Below are positions 8,788 to 17,800 of a stretch of DNA of 59,457 nt, piece after piece. Position numbers and translations under genes: made by a program. Numbering within the stretch: position 1 is the first letter of the stretch; each line of letters opens with the position of its first letter. The stretch comes from Sandaracinaceae bacterium (GTDB taxonomy: Bacteria > Myxococcota_A > Polyangia > Polyangiales > Sandaracinaceae): positions 1 to 59,457 of the forward strand of contig JAHBWG010000060.1 of assembly GCA_019637095.1 (NCBI GenBank). The letters run 5' to 3'. A model generated the notes under the pieces. It did no database searches, was not told where the DNA came from, and saw only the letters and a program-made list of their open reading frames with translations.

Positions 8788-9914
8788 CACCCGTGGCGGG
8801 CGGGCTCGAGGCGCGATCGGGGCGTGCGCCAGCCGAACCTGGGGGTCGCTTCGTCGGTCACGCCCTCTACGGCGTTGGCGATCCAGTCGCCGAGCAGGGG
8901 GGCGAGCTTGAAGCCGTGGCCGCTGCCGCCGCTGGCGATGACGAGGTCTTCGCGCGATGGGTGGCGGGTGATCCAGAGGTCGCCGTCGGCGCTGTCGGTG
9001 TAGAGGCAGAGGCGGGTGCCGGCGAGAGGGGCACCGGCGAGCGCGGGCAACGCGGGCTCGACGAAGGCGCGGACGCGGGCTTCGGCGCCCTCGGGGAGGG
9101 CGCGCGGCGCGTCGGGATCGATCACGGTGCCGGGGCCGTGGTTGGCGATCTTGACGACGCCGCTCGGGTGGAGCGCGAAGCCGTACCAGCCGGTGCGGGC
9201 GATGTCCGCCGACCAGGGGACGAAGTCGGGCGGGGTGAAGGCGCGCGGGGCGGGCGGGACGAGGTGGAAGACGGGCTGGCCGACGACGCGCAGCGCGCCG
9301 CGCAGCTCGGGGACGAGCGCGGGCGTCCAGGCGCCGGCGGCGACGACGACGGTGTGCGCAGGGAGGAAGTCGCGCTCGGTGCGGACGCCGCGCGCGATGT
9401 CGACGACGCGCTCGCCGGCGCGGACGTCGACGCCGGCCTCGCGCGCGCGCTCGACGTACGCGGCGAGCACGCGGCCGCTCTCGGCCCATCCACCCTCCGG
9501 GTTGTAGTAGCCGTCGAGGTACGCGCCGGGCGCCCACGCGGGGAAGCGACGGGCGATCTCGTCCGCGTCGAGGCGCTCGAGCGCGTGGCCGCGCGCGGTG
9601 AGCAGCTCGAAGCTGTCGCGCTCGAACCCGCCCTCCATCGCGGCGCGCGTGAGGAAGAGGACGCCCGTCTCGTGGAAGAGCGGGTCGCTCCGCCAGCGCG
9701 CGAGCGCGCGCTCCATGACCTCGACGTAGAAGGCGTCGGCGCCGTAGTCGAGGCGCACGAGCTTGCTCAGGTCGGTCGAGGCGGCGAGCGGGTGCGGGAT
9801 CGGGCCGGGATCGATCAGCGTCACGGTGTGCCCGCGCTGCGCGAGCGCGAGCGCGCCGGCGGCGCCGAAGATGCCGGCGCCGACGACGATGACGTCCACG
9901 CTGCGCGACGGCAC
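8787..9914 (-). CDS. FAD-dependent amino-acid oxidase (sarcosine oxidase / DAO family)
   Basis: 375 aa from a GTG start. The N-terminal dinucleotide-binding motif VDVIVVGAGIFGAAGALALAQRG and a following acidic strand end bind FAD. The STDLSKLVRLDYG and C-terminal IASGGSGHGFKLAPLLG segments match monomeric sarcosine oxidase / N-methyltryptophan oxidase (SolA-type) proteins, where a Cys binds FAD covalently; no such Cys was confirmed here. It probably oxidises an N-methylated or other secondary amino acid, giving H2O2. It starts 9 bases after the MFS stop, third in an ArsR-MFS-oxidoreductase operon. Substrate is not inferable. Confidence 0.82.
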   Translation of the reverse strand: MPSRSVDVIVVGAGIFGAAGALALAQRGHTVTLIDPGPIPHPLAASTDLSKLVRLDYGADAFYVEVMERALARWRSDPLFHETGVLFLTRAAMEGGFERDSFELLTARGHALERLDADEIARRFPAWAPGAYLDGYYNPEGGWAESGRVLAAYVERAREAGVDVRAGERVVDIARGVRTERDFLPAHTVVVAAGAWTPALVPELRGALRVVGQPVFHLVPPAPRAFTPPDFVPWSADIARTGWYGFALHPSGVVKIANHGPGTVIDPDAPRALPEGAEARVRAFVEPALPALAGAPLAGTRLCLYTDSADGDLWITRHPSREDLVIASGGSGHGFKLAPLLGDWIANAVEGVTDEATPRFGWRTPRSRLEPARHG

Positions 9915-9923
9915 GCGCGCACG

Positions 9924-11582
9924 CTACCACGCGCCGCGCGGCCGGCTCGACCTGGGGGCGGGCGAGCCGGGGCCGCGCGCGACGTGAGGAGCGATCGGCC
10001 GCGCTCGCGGCGGGGGCTCGGCGCCGTCGCGCGCGGGGAGCGCGCCGCTTTGCCGGGCGAACCACGCCGCCGTGCCGCCGCAGAGCGAGCGCGCCGAGGC
10101 GAAGCCGAGCTCGCGCAGGAGCGCGGCGCCGCGCTCGGAGCGGCCTCCGCCCTCGCCGCACGCGGTGACCAGCACGGCGTCCCTCGAGAGCTCGGCGCGG
10201 CGCATCGCGAGCGCGTCGAGGGGGATGTTGATCGCACCTTCGACGTGGCCCGCGGCGTACTCGTCGGGCGAGCGCACGTCGATGACGACGGCACCGGGAG
10301 TCCGCGCGAGCGCGTCGGGCGCGATGCAGGGCGGCGTCGCGGGCTCGGCCGGGTCGCGCCGGAGCGTCTCGCGCATGCGCACGGCGACGACGACGCCGGA
10401 GGCGAAGGTCAGCGCGGCGATGGTGAGCGTGGCCGCGGACAGCCCGAAGGCGTCGGCGACGACGCCCGCCAAGAGCGCGCCGACGGCGTACCCCATGTCG
10501 CGCCACAGGCGGTACACCCCGACCGCAGAGGCCCGCCAGCTCGGGTGCGCGACGTCGCCGATGGCGGCGAGCAACGTGGGGTAGACCAGGGCGGTGCCGA
10601 GGCCGAGCAGCACCGCGCCGGCCGCGAACGCCGCGAAGGTGGCGCCGAGCGCGATGACGACGATGCCTGCCGCCTGGATCCACATGCCGGCGACGATGAG
10701 GCGCTTGCGGCCGACGCGGTCGGACCATGCGCCGGTGACGAGCTGCGCGAGGCCCCACACCGCAGGATAGACGGCGGCGAGCGCGCCGATCTCGGCGATG
10801 GAGAGGTGCGCCGCCGCGAACACGAGCGGGAACAGGCCCCAGGCCATTCCGTCGTTGAGGTTGTTCACCATCCCCGCTTGGCTCACCGACGAGAGGTCCG
10901 GGTCGGTGAAGGTGGTTCGGGTGAGCACCTCGCGTGGGGAGAGCGTGTCGTACGCGGCGGCGCCCGCGAGCTTCGACTCGTGCGCGACGTGGTGGCGGGT
11001 CTCGCGCACGGCGAGCACCGAGAGCGCGGTGCCGAGAACGACGAAGCCGACGCCGAGGTAGAAGGGCTCGGGCCTCAGGCCGATCTCGGAGGCGATGAAG
11101 CCGGTCGCGAGCGCCGAGAGCGCGACGGCGAAGTAGCCGGCGAACTCGTTGAGCCCCATCGCGAGGCCGCGGCTCTCGGGGCCGGCGAGGTCGATCTTCA
11201 TGATGACCGCCGTCGACCAGGTCAGGCCTTGGCTGACGCCGAGCAGCACGTTCGCCGCGAGGATCCACGACCACGACGGCGCCCACATCAAGAGGAACGG
11301 CACGGGGGCTGCGACGAGCCACCCGGCGACGAGCACGCGCTTGCGCCCGAAGCGATCGGACCACCGGCCGGCGAAGTAGTTGGTCAGCGCCTTGGTGACG
11401 CCGAACACGACGATGAACGAGAGGATCGCGGTGCGCGCGGCGAGGTGGAAGTCGGCCTCGGCGATCGCCGGCAGGATGCTGCGCTCCATCCCGACCATCG
11501 CGCCGACGAAGGCGTTGACCAGGACGAGCAACGAGAACTGCGCCCAGTTCTCGCGGACGCCGAGGCGGATGGGCTGGCTCAT
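9924..11582 (-). CDS. MFS transporter fused to a C-terminal rhodanese domain
   Basis: 552 aa. Residues about 10-405 form an MFS transporter with repeated GRWSDRFGRKRVLVAG / GAWSDRVGRKRLIVAG loops, one per six-helix half. Residues about 415-515 form a rhodanese domain (VVIDVRSPDEYAAGHVEGAINIP) with catalytic loop CGEGGGR starting at Cys475. Rhodaneses transfer sulfane sulfur, so the fusion suggests export of a sulfur compound, or gating by sulfur state. The start ATG overlaps the ArsR-rhodanese stop (ATGA). The upstream regulator carries the same kind of domain, which supports a sulfur-related role; substrate unknown. Confidence 0.9.
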   Translation of the reverse strand: MSQPIRLGVRENWAQFSLLVLVNAFVGAMVGMERSILPAIAEADFHLAARTAILSFIVVFGVTKALTNYFAGRWSDRFGRKRVLVAGWLVAAPVPFLLMWAPSWSWILAANVLLGVSQGLTWSTAVIMKIDLAGPESRGLAMGLNEFAGYFAVALSALATGFIASEIGLRPEPFYLGVGFVVLGTALSVLAVRETRHHVAHESKLAGAAAYDTLSPREVLTRTTFTDPDLSSVSQAGMVNNLNDGMAWGLFPLVFAAAHLSIAEIGALAAVYPAVWGLAQLVTGAWSDRVGRKRLIVAGMWIQAAGIVVIALGATFAAFAAGAVLLGLGTALVYPTLLAAIGDVAHPSWRASAVGVYRLWRDMGYAVGALLAGVVADAFGLSAATLTIAALTFASGVVVAVRMRETLRRDPAEPATPPCIAPDALARTPGAVVIDVRSPDEYAAGHVEGAINIPLDALAMRRAELSRDAVLVTACGEGGGRSERGAALLRELGFASARSLCGGTAAWFARQSGALPARDGAEPPPRARPIAPHVARGPGSPAPRSSRPRGAW

Positions 11583-12241
11583 TCGAGGGCTCCTTCGAGA
11601 TCGAGGCCGTGGACGGACACGTCGGTGCGCCGCGCGTCGAAGCCGCGCGCGCGGAGCCGGCGGACCGCCTCGGCCGAGAGCGTGCAGAACGGGCCGCGGC
11701 AGTACGCGACGATGGTGCGGTCGGCCGGGAGCTCGCCGAGCCGCGACTCGAGGACGGGCAGCGGCACCGAGAGCGCGCCGGGGAGGTGGCCCTCCGCGAA
11801 CTCGGGCTCGGGCCGGACGTCGAGCAGCACGACGTCGCCGGCGCGCAGGCGCTCGAGCAGCGCCGCGCGGTCGAGGGGCTCGAGGCCCGCGGGGTCGCCG
11901 AAGAACCGGCGCGTCAGCTCCTCGAGCCCCGCGAGGTGCGCCGCCGCGACGGCGTGCAGGCGGGCGAGCAGCGCGGCGACGTCCGCGCCGGCGATCGAGT
12001 AGACGACGTGCAGGCCGTGGCGCTCGGCGGTGACGAGCCGGGCGCGCTTGAGCGCCTGCAGGTGGTGCGAGGTGTTCGCCACCGACTGATCGATCTCGCC
12101 GGCGAGCACCTCCACGCTGCGCGGCGCCTGCGCGAGGAGCTCGAGGATCTCGAGCCGCGCCGGGCTCGAGAGCGCCTTGCCGACCTCGGCGAGGTAGGCG
12201 TAGGCGGCGTCCTTGAAGGCTCTGGGCTTGCGCGGCGGCAC
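11579..12241 (-). CDS. ArsR-family regulator fused to rhodanese domain
   Basis: 220 aa if started at GTG 12241; an alternative TTG at 12271 would add 10 residues but lies inside the palindrome at 12262-12281, so GTG is preferred. Residues about 10-90 are an ArsR winged helix (SPARLEILELLAQAPRSVEVLAGEI, then NTSHHLQALKRARLV). The C-terminal half is a rhodanese (VLLDVRPEPEFAEGHLPGAL, active-site Cys181 in YCRGPFC, second Cys186). The DNA-binding part has no cysteine, so metal sensing by the usual ArsR thiolates is unlikely; persulfidation of the rhodanese Cys is the plausible signal. First gene of the operon with the MFS-rhodanese. Confidence 0.9.
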   Translation of the reverse strand: MPPRKPRAFKDAAYAYLAEVGKALSSPARLEILELLAQAPRSVEVLAGEIDQSVANTSHHLQALKRARLVTAERHGLHVVYSIAGADVAALLARLHAVAAAHLAGLEELTRRFFGDPAGLEPLDRAALLERLRAGDVVLLDVRPEPEFAEGHLPGALSVPLPVLESRLGELPADRTIVAYCRGPFCTLSAEAVRRLRARGFDARRTDVSVHGLDLEGALE

Positions 12242-12261
12242 ATCGATCTCGCGGCTCGAGG

Positions 12262-12281
12262 ATTCAAGCAACTGTTTGAAT
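12262..12281. promoter_or_regulatory. Palindromic operator candidate of the ArsR-rhodanese operon
   Basis: ATTCAA, 8-nt spacer, TTGAAT: perfect 6-bp arms in an A+T-rich patch just upstream of the preferred GTG start. ArsR repressors bind such dyads at their own promoters, so autorepression is likely. The divergent zinc-ribbon gene begins 74 bases away and could share the control. Confidence 0.65.
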
Positions 12282-12354
12282 AGCGCCCCACGAGCCTTCC
12301 GTCGAGGCGACGCTTGACGCGCGCGTCGCCCACCGACGAGGCTCGCGTGAGGTC

Positions 12355-12807
12355 ATGTCCACGTGCCCGCGCTGCCGCGTCGTGATGGACGAGATCCGGG
12401 TGCTGAGCAGCGGCAAGGGCGGCGGGACCTACCGGGACGTCTACGCGACCGCCTGGCGCTGCCCGCGCTGCGGCGCGCGCCTGCTCGAGCGGTCGACCTC
12501 GGGCGACCTGTCGCGGACGCTCGCCGGCTCGATGCTCGTACGCGCGGCCAAGCGCGCGGGCAGCTGCGACGCGTGCCTCGCGACGATGCAGAAGCTCACG
12601 CTGAGCTGGGCCGAGGAGTGGGTGGAGATCGAGGAGTGCGCGCGCTGCGGGCGCGTGATCGTCGACCACGGAGAGCTCGAGCGCATCCGCGGCATGGCGC
12701 ACCGCGCCGCGACCTCGGGTGTGAGCGCGGCGATCGGCGTCGGGCTCTCGGACGACCCGGCCGGCGTGTTCGCCGACGCGATCGACGCGTTCCTGCGCGA
12801 GCTGTGA
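12355..12807 (+). CDS. Small zinc-ribbon protein (TFIIB-type zinc-finger-like)
   Basis: 150 aa. Cysteine pairs CPRC (4-7), CPRCG (around 35), CDAC (around 66) and CARCG (around 92) form two four-Cys zinc-binding sites, as in zf-TFIIB-like bacterial proteins. No DNA-binding or enzymatic domain was recognised; the C-terminal 45 residues are small and helical. ATG at 12355 follows a GAGGTC site. Divergent from the ArsR-rhodanese operon and separated by the operator-bearing gap, so co-regulation is possible. Function unknown. Confidence 0.75.
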   Translation: MSTCPRCRVVMDEIRVLSSGKGGGTYRDVYATAWRCPRCGARLLERSTSGDLSRTLAGSMLVRAAKRAGSCDACLATMQKLTLSWAEEWVEIEECARCGRVIVDHGELERIRGMAHRAATSGVSAAIGVGLSDDPAGVFADAIDAFLREL

Positions 12808-12833
12808 GCGGCGCCGCGACGCGGTCCTCGAGC

Positions 12834-13862
12834 TCACGGCGCTTCGCTCGGCGCGCCGGCCGCGACGCACTCGGCGTCGCCGAAGCTGAGGGCGACGTCG
12901 GTGTCGGCGATCCGGAAGGACCAGACCGGCGCGCCGTCCAGCGCCGCGTGGTAGGTCACCGCCGCGACGGCGGGGCGAGGGGCCCCTCGGGCGCTCGCGA
13001 GCGCCCAGACGTCCGCGAAGGAACATCGCGGCAGCGGCACGAAGCGAACGGTCGAGGGCGCGCGGGCCAACACGCGCAGCGGGCCTTGCATCCCTCGTGC
13101 GTTCAGCTCGACGCTCGCCGCGTCCGCGTTCGGTGCGCGGACGCGCGGCGCGCCGAGCGGCGCCTGCGCGCTCTGACCCGTGCTCGCGCGAGGGACGCCG
13201 AAGCGGTAGCGGACGCTCCCACGGTACGTCGCGGCGTCGAGATCGACGCGGCCGTCCACGCCGACGTAGCTCGCCTCGATCGAGACGAGCTGGGCGTCGG
13301 GGCCGAGGCCAGAGACCTCTCGCGCGGCCTCGAGGACCTCCATCGGGTCCACCGCGTGCGGCGCTCCGGGGAGCGCGTCGATGGGGCGCGTCGCGATCGG
13401 GCGCGTGAGGTCGTCGACGCCCGACCGGATGGGGTCGGGGACGTCGGGGGCTCGGGCTTCGCTTCGCCACACGCTGGGCTCGTGGGCGGACGACGCGACG
13501 TACGCGCCGATGCCGATGATCGAGACGAGGGCCAAGGCGGCGAAGCACCCGGCCCCCGACGCGCCGGGGGCTTCCGTCGGTCCCGGCTGCGCTACGGAAG
13601 GCACGCTCTCGGGGGCCGCGGGCGGGTCGGCAGGCGCCTCGCCGGGGGCGACGCGCGCGCGGACCGCGTCGATGCGCGCGAGGGTCTCTCTCAGCGCACG
13701 CTCGTCGCGCTGCGTCTCGGCGTGGAGCGCGGCGATCTCGGCGCGCAACGCGTCGATCTCCGCGCGCACGTCCTCACCCTCGGCGCCCCGCAGCTCCTCG
13801 AGCTCGGCCTCGAGCGAGCGCACCTTGTGAGCGAGGGCCTCGAGGTCGCTGCGAAAGCCCAT
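12834..13862 (-). CDS. Single-pass membrane protein with N-terminal coiled coil
   Basis: 342 aa from ATG at 13862; the open frame upstream is shadow of the next gene. Residues about 3-70 are a long heptad-rich coiled coil (LEALAHKVRSLEAELEELRG onward). A Pro/Ala-rich linker follows, then one transmembrane helix (about residues 108-126, CFAALALVSIIGIGAYVAS), then a roughly 215-residue extracytoplasmic domain containing DPMEVLEAAREVSGLGPDAQLVS. No family recognised. It converges with the zinc-ribbon gene and runs in the same direction as the nucleotidyltransferase gene. Confidence 0.75.
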   Translation of the reverse strand: MGFRSDLEALAHKVRSLEAELEELRGAEGEDVRAEIDALRAEIAALHAETQRDERALRETLARIDAVRARVAPGEAPADPPAAPESVPSVAQPGPTEAPGASGAGCFAALALVSIIGIGAYVASSAHEPSVWRSEARAPDVPDPIRSGVDDLTRPIATRPIDALPGAPHAVDPMEVLEAAREVSGLGPDAQLVSIEASYVGVDGRVDLDAATYRGSVRYRFGVPRASTGQSAQAPLGAPRVRAPNADAASVELNARGMQGPLRVLARAPSTVRFVPLPRCSFADVWALASARGAPRPAVAAVTYHAALDGAPVWSFRIADTDVALSFGDAECVAAGAPSEAP

Positions 13863-13921
13863 GCCGAACCCTACCACCGCGAGGCGCGCGAGCGACGCGC
13901 CCGCGACGCGACCCGGGCGCC

Positions 13922-14515
13922 CTACTCCGTCGCGAGGCGCAGCTCGTCGAGCGCGTCGGCGCGCAGCGCCGCGAGCCGCGAGCGCAGGGGCGCCGGCGTC
14001 GCGCCTTCGAGGGCGAGGTACGCGCCTTCGTCGAGGCGCGACAGCAGCGCGACGAGGTCCGCGTCGTCCTGGTGGCGGCGGCCCATGAGCTTCAGCCGCG
14101 CGAGCCCGGCGAGGCCGACGACGTCGGGCGCCGCATCGCTCGCGTCGAGCGTCGCGGGGTCGGGGTAGACGTCGCCGCCGCGCGGGATCGGATCGCCCGC
14201 GACGAGGAGGTCGACACGCACGCCCGTCGGCCGGTGCGTCAGGCGCCGCGACGCGGTCCGCTCGAAGTCGTGCGCACCGCACGCGGCGTCGAGCGCGTCG
14301 AGCGCGTCGGCGGGCACGAGGACGTCGAGGTCCTCGGTCGCGCGTACGTAGCCGTGGTGGACGACCGCGACGCCGCCCACCAGCCGATAGCCGATGCCCG
14401 CGGCCGCGAGGAGGCGCCGCAATGCGGGGAGCGCGTCGTCGATGGCGGGCACGTCGGGCTTCATCGGCGCCACGAAGCGACGGATGCGACGCAACGCGGC
14501 GACCGTCTCGTCCAT
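13922..14515 (-). CDS. Nucleotidyltransferase-like protein
   Basis: 197 aa. LVGGVAVVHHGYVRATEDLDVLV (about residues 42-64) is the GG...R.T.DLD signature of minimal nucleotidyltransferases (AbiEii / DUF6036-type), with a further Asp in GVRVDLLV. Such proteins act as NMP transferases or toxin components in some TA and abortive-infection systems, but no partner antitoxin is adjacent, so that role is not claimed. Starts 60 bases upstream of the coiled-coil membrane protein on the same strand. Confidence 0.78.
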   Translation of the reverse strand: MDETVAALRRIRRFVAPMKPDVPAIDDALPALRRLLAAAGIGYRLVGGVAVVHHGYVRATEDLDVLVPADALDALDAACGAHDFERTASRRLTHRPTGVRVDLLVAGDPIPRGGDVYPDPATLDASDAAPDVVGLAGLARLKLMGRRHQDDADLVALLSRLDEGAYLALEGATPAPLRSRLAALRADALDELRLATE

Positions 14516-14553
14516 CCACAGAGGATATCACCGCGCGAAGGGCGCGCCGCGGC

Positions 14554-14718
14554 TCACCAGAGCGTGTAGATGAACGGCGTCGACGCCTGGCCCGTGGCGA
14601 TCACCAGCGCGAGCAGGCCGAGCACCAGCACGAGGGGCACGATCCAGTACACCTTGTTCTCGGCGGCGAAGCGCCAGAGGTGACCGAGGAGCGTGCCGGC
14701 GTAGCGGAGCCGTCCCAT
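14554..14718 (-). CDS. Small membrane protein, DUF5989-like
   Basis: 54 aa, starting MGRLRYAGTLLGHLWRF and ending TPFIYTLW, with one hydrophobic helix (about residues 24-41, YWIVPLVLVLGLLALVIA). Small proteins of this size and pattern (LGELWXFLxxxKKxWLxPIxxxLxxxG...PFIYTLF) are DUF5989 proteins, which habitually accompany NodU/CmcH-type carbamoyltransferases and SxtJ. Here the partners lie 3.3 kb away on the same strand, separated by the inserted 1072-aa gene. Likely a membrane accessory of that system; biochemical role unknown. Confidence 0.8.
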   Translation of the reverse strand: MGRLRYAGTLLGHLWRFAAENKVYWIVPLVLVLGLLALVIATGQASTPFIYTLW

Positions 14719-14809
14719 GCGCACGCCATCAAAGCAGCGCCGCCGTCGCGGAGCAAGCGGGGTGACGCGGCCGGGGCGCGACGCGGCGTGGTAGATCTCG
14801 GCGCCGGCG

Positions 14810-17800
14810 ATGGTCTACCGAGAGCACGCGCTCCACGCCCCCGAGCTCGTCGACGACGATCCGAACCGTTCGCTCGTGCGCGTCGACGTCTCGGGCCGCG
14901 CGGGCGCGCGCGGCGCGGACGGAGCGCACGGCGCGAGCGGCCAGTTCGCAGGGAGCCACGGCGCGCCGGGGCGTCCGGCGGGCGCGGCGCAGGCGGGAGA
15001 GCGCGCCGGGGCGGTCGACGTGTTCCTCGAGCCGGTCGAGGCGGAGGCGCCGAGCCTCGCCGTCGCGGGCCGCGTCGTCGCGCCCGACGGCTCGGAGCGG
15101 GGCGGCCGCACGGTCGTGGCGTTCGACGAGGGCGGACACCTCGACTTCCTCGCGGTCGGCGGGCGCGGCGGCGACGGGGGGCACGGCGGACACGGCGGAC
15201 ACGGCGCGCGCGGCTCGGCCGGCGCGGACGCGACGCGCTACTCGAGCGGCGGCGACGGCGGGCGCGGCGGCGACGGCGACGCGGCGCGCCGGGCTCGATG
15301 GCGCGCGAGGCGGAGACGGAGGGTCCACGACGATGCCCGCGCGGCAGACACCCGGCCCTTGATGCTCGTCCGCGGGAGCGTGGCCGCGGGCGACGGCGGG
15401 CGCGCGGGCGCCAACGGCCGCGGCGGCAGCGGCGGCGCGGGCGGCTCGGGCGGCGCGAGCCACCACTGGACGACGACCTCGACGCACACCGACGCCAAAG
15501 GGCAGACGCACACCAAGACGCACCACCACTCGAGCCCGGGCGGCTCGCCCGGCCCACCGGGGAGCTCGGGCCGGAGCGCGCACGCGACGCTCGTCGACGG
15601 CACGCCCGGCGAGACCGGGCGCTTCGAGATCCACGTCCACGATCCGGATGGCCGGGTCCGGCGCTACCCGAACCGCTACCACCTGCGCCTCGTCGGCTTC
15701 GCGCACGACAGCGAGAACCACGACGGCATCTACGAGCCGCACGAGCGCGTCGAGGTGACGGGGCTCCGCGTCCAGAACGTCGGCGCGATGCCGACGCCGC
15801 CCAACCACCCGATCGAGCTCGGGCTCGACTCGCTCGGCTGGATCTGGCCGGACGAGCAAGTTCTCTTGCTCCCTCCCGCGGTCGGGCCCGGGGAGACGGC
15901 GCGCGTCGACGGCTCGCTCTGGTTCCGCATCCAGGACTGGAAGCCCGAGGGCCCGGGCGAGCCGCTCGAGGTCGTCGAGCACGTCGTCCACACCGCGTAC
16001 CTGCCCGCGGCCTACCGCGCGTTCGAGGGCTACCACGCGAGCGGGGACGCGCTCGGGCGCTTCGTCGTGCGACACCCGGTGCGCGTCTCGGCGATCGAGG
16101 CGCTGTCCTCGCTCGCGCCGGGAGAGGCGACGCGCGTGCGGTTCAGCGTGGAGAACATCGCGCGGCGCGCGTTCGGCGCGGCCACGGAGATCGGGCGCGC
16201 GCTGCGCTTTCGCCTGCGCGCGCACGACTCGGAGATCGGCGGCGCGCACGTCCACCTCTACGACGGCGCGGATCGTCCCGTGTCCTTCGAGGAGGGCTGG
16301 GTCCACGCGATCGATCGGCTCGAGCCGGGCGCGACGCAGACCTTCGAGGCCACGCTCGCGATCGATCCCGGCGCGCCCCACTACCACGCCGCGCGCCTGT
16401 GGCTCTCGCTCGAGCTCGCGCCTCCGGGCGAGCCGGCGGCGCCCCGCGCGATCCAGCACCGCGCGCTCGAGGTGCGCGTGGCGCGGCGCTACCGGCGGAT
16501 CGAAGGCTGCGAGCTCTTGCTCGTGACGAACCAACAGACGACGCGCGCGCAGCTCGAGGCGTGGGAGGCGCTCGCGGCGCGCAACGGGCTGCCGATGGCG
16601 GTGTGGGACGTGTCGCTCGAGGGCCACCTCGATCTCGCGCGCCCGATGGGCGACGGGACGCTGCGCGATCACCTCGCGGGCGGCACGGTGGTGGTGCTCG
16701 ATCCGCCGATCGAGACGGCCATCGGCGGGGTCCGGCCGCACCGCCTGCTCGAGCGGGAGCAGCTCGCCGCGCTCGCCGCCGCGAACATCGGCGTCGCGAT
16801 CTTCGGTGGCGTGGCCGGCGACGTGCCGATCGAGAGGTGGCTCGTCCCGAGCGAGGAGGGAGCGGCGGCGGCGCACCGCGAGAGCCCGCGCGAGCTGCGC
16901 GCGGCGCTCGCCGCGATCGAGGGCGGCGGGGAGGCGCCGATCCACGAGACGGTCGACGTCCACCACGTCGGGATGTGGTTCGAGCTGCCGACCGAGGAGC
17001 GCCTCGCGGCGCGCGCGCTCGCGCTCTCGGAGCACCTCCACGAGGAGTACCCGCACCGGCGCTTCGTGGTGGAGCCGCGCTTCGACCCCGAGGTGATCGC
17101 GAGCTGGGGGCTCGCCTGCCGATGGAAGCTCGGGACGCTGACGGTGCGCTCGACGCTCGAGGCGGCGCGCACGGCGGTGGTCCACGCGCCGGTCGTGCCG
17201 GCGCCGGAGCAGCTCGGCGAGGGCGGCGCGGTCGAGCAGCTCGTGCTGCTCGCGCGAGACTTCGAGCACAAGCTCGCCCACCTCGACGAGGCGCTGCGCA
17301 CGCGCGGGCAGGCCTGGGGCGAGGTCCGCGCGATCCTCGTCGACCTCGTGAACGAGCAGCGCGCGATCCTCGCGCCGGGGTGGCGGCGCGGGCTCTCGGG
17401 CGACGACCTGACGCGCGCGCTCCCGCTCCTGCGGCGGATGGTCGAGCTCGCGCCGCAGCTGCCGACGCCGGCGCTCGACGGCTGGCGCGCGGTGGCGCTG
17501 GTCGAGCTCGCGGCGCGCCTGCGCTACCACGCCGTGGCGCAGCCGCGCTGGTGGGAGTGGGCGATCTACCCCGCGCGCCGCGCGCCGCGGCTCCGCGTCG
17601 CGACGAGCGCGCTCGTGGACGCCTGGCTCGCCGCGGTGTTCGCGCCCGACGATCACGCCGCGGCGCGGGCGCGCGTGGCGGAGCGCGTGGCCGCGCTCGA
17701 GGCGGAGCGCGCCGCGCGCGAGCTCCCCGAGGACGCGCGCACGTTCGCGCGCCTCATGCTGCGCGAGCCGATCGAGTGGGCCGGGGTCACCTCGGACGCG

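Noticed and set aside
7845-12002. 1385-residue open frame on the plus strand
   Set aside because: Antisense to four well-identified genes (WYL, FAD oxidase, MFS-rhodanese, ArsR-rhodanese); its Arg/Ala/Glu/Asp-rich text is the usual shadow of high-G+C coding DNA.
13922-14515. Toxin of an AbiE-type toxin-antitoxin pair
   Set aside because: The nucleotidyltransferase signature fits, but no AbiEi-like antitoxin flanks it.
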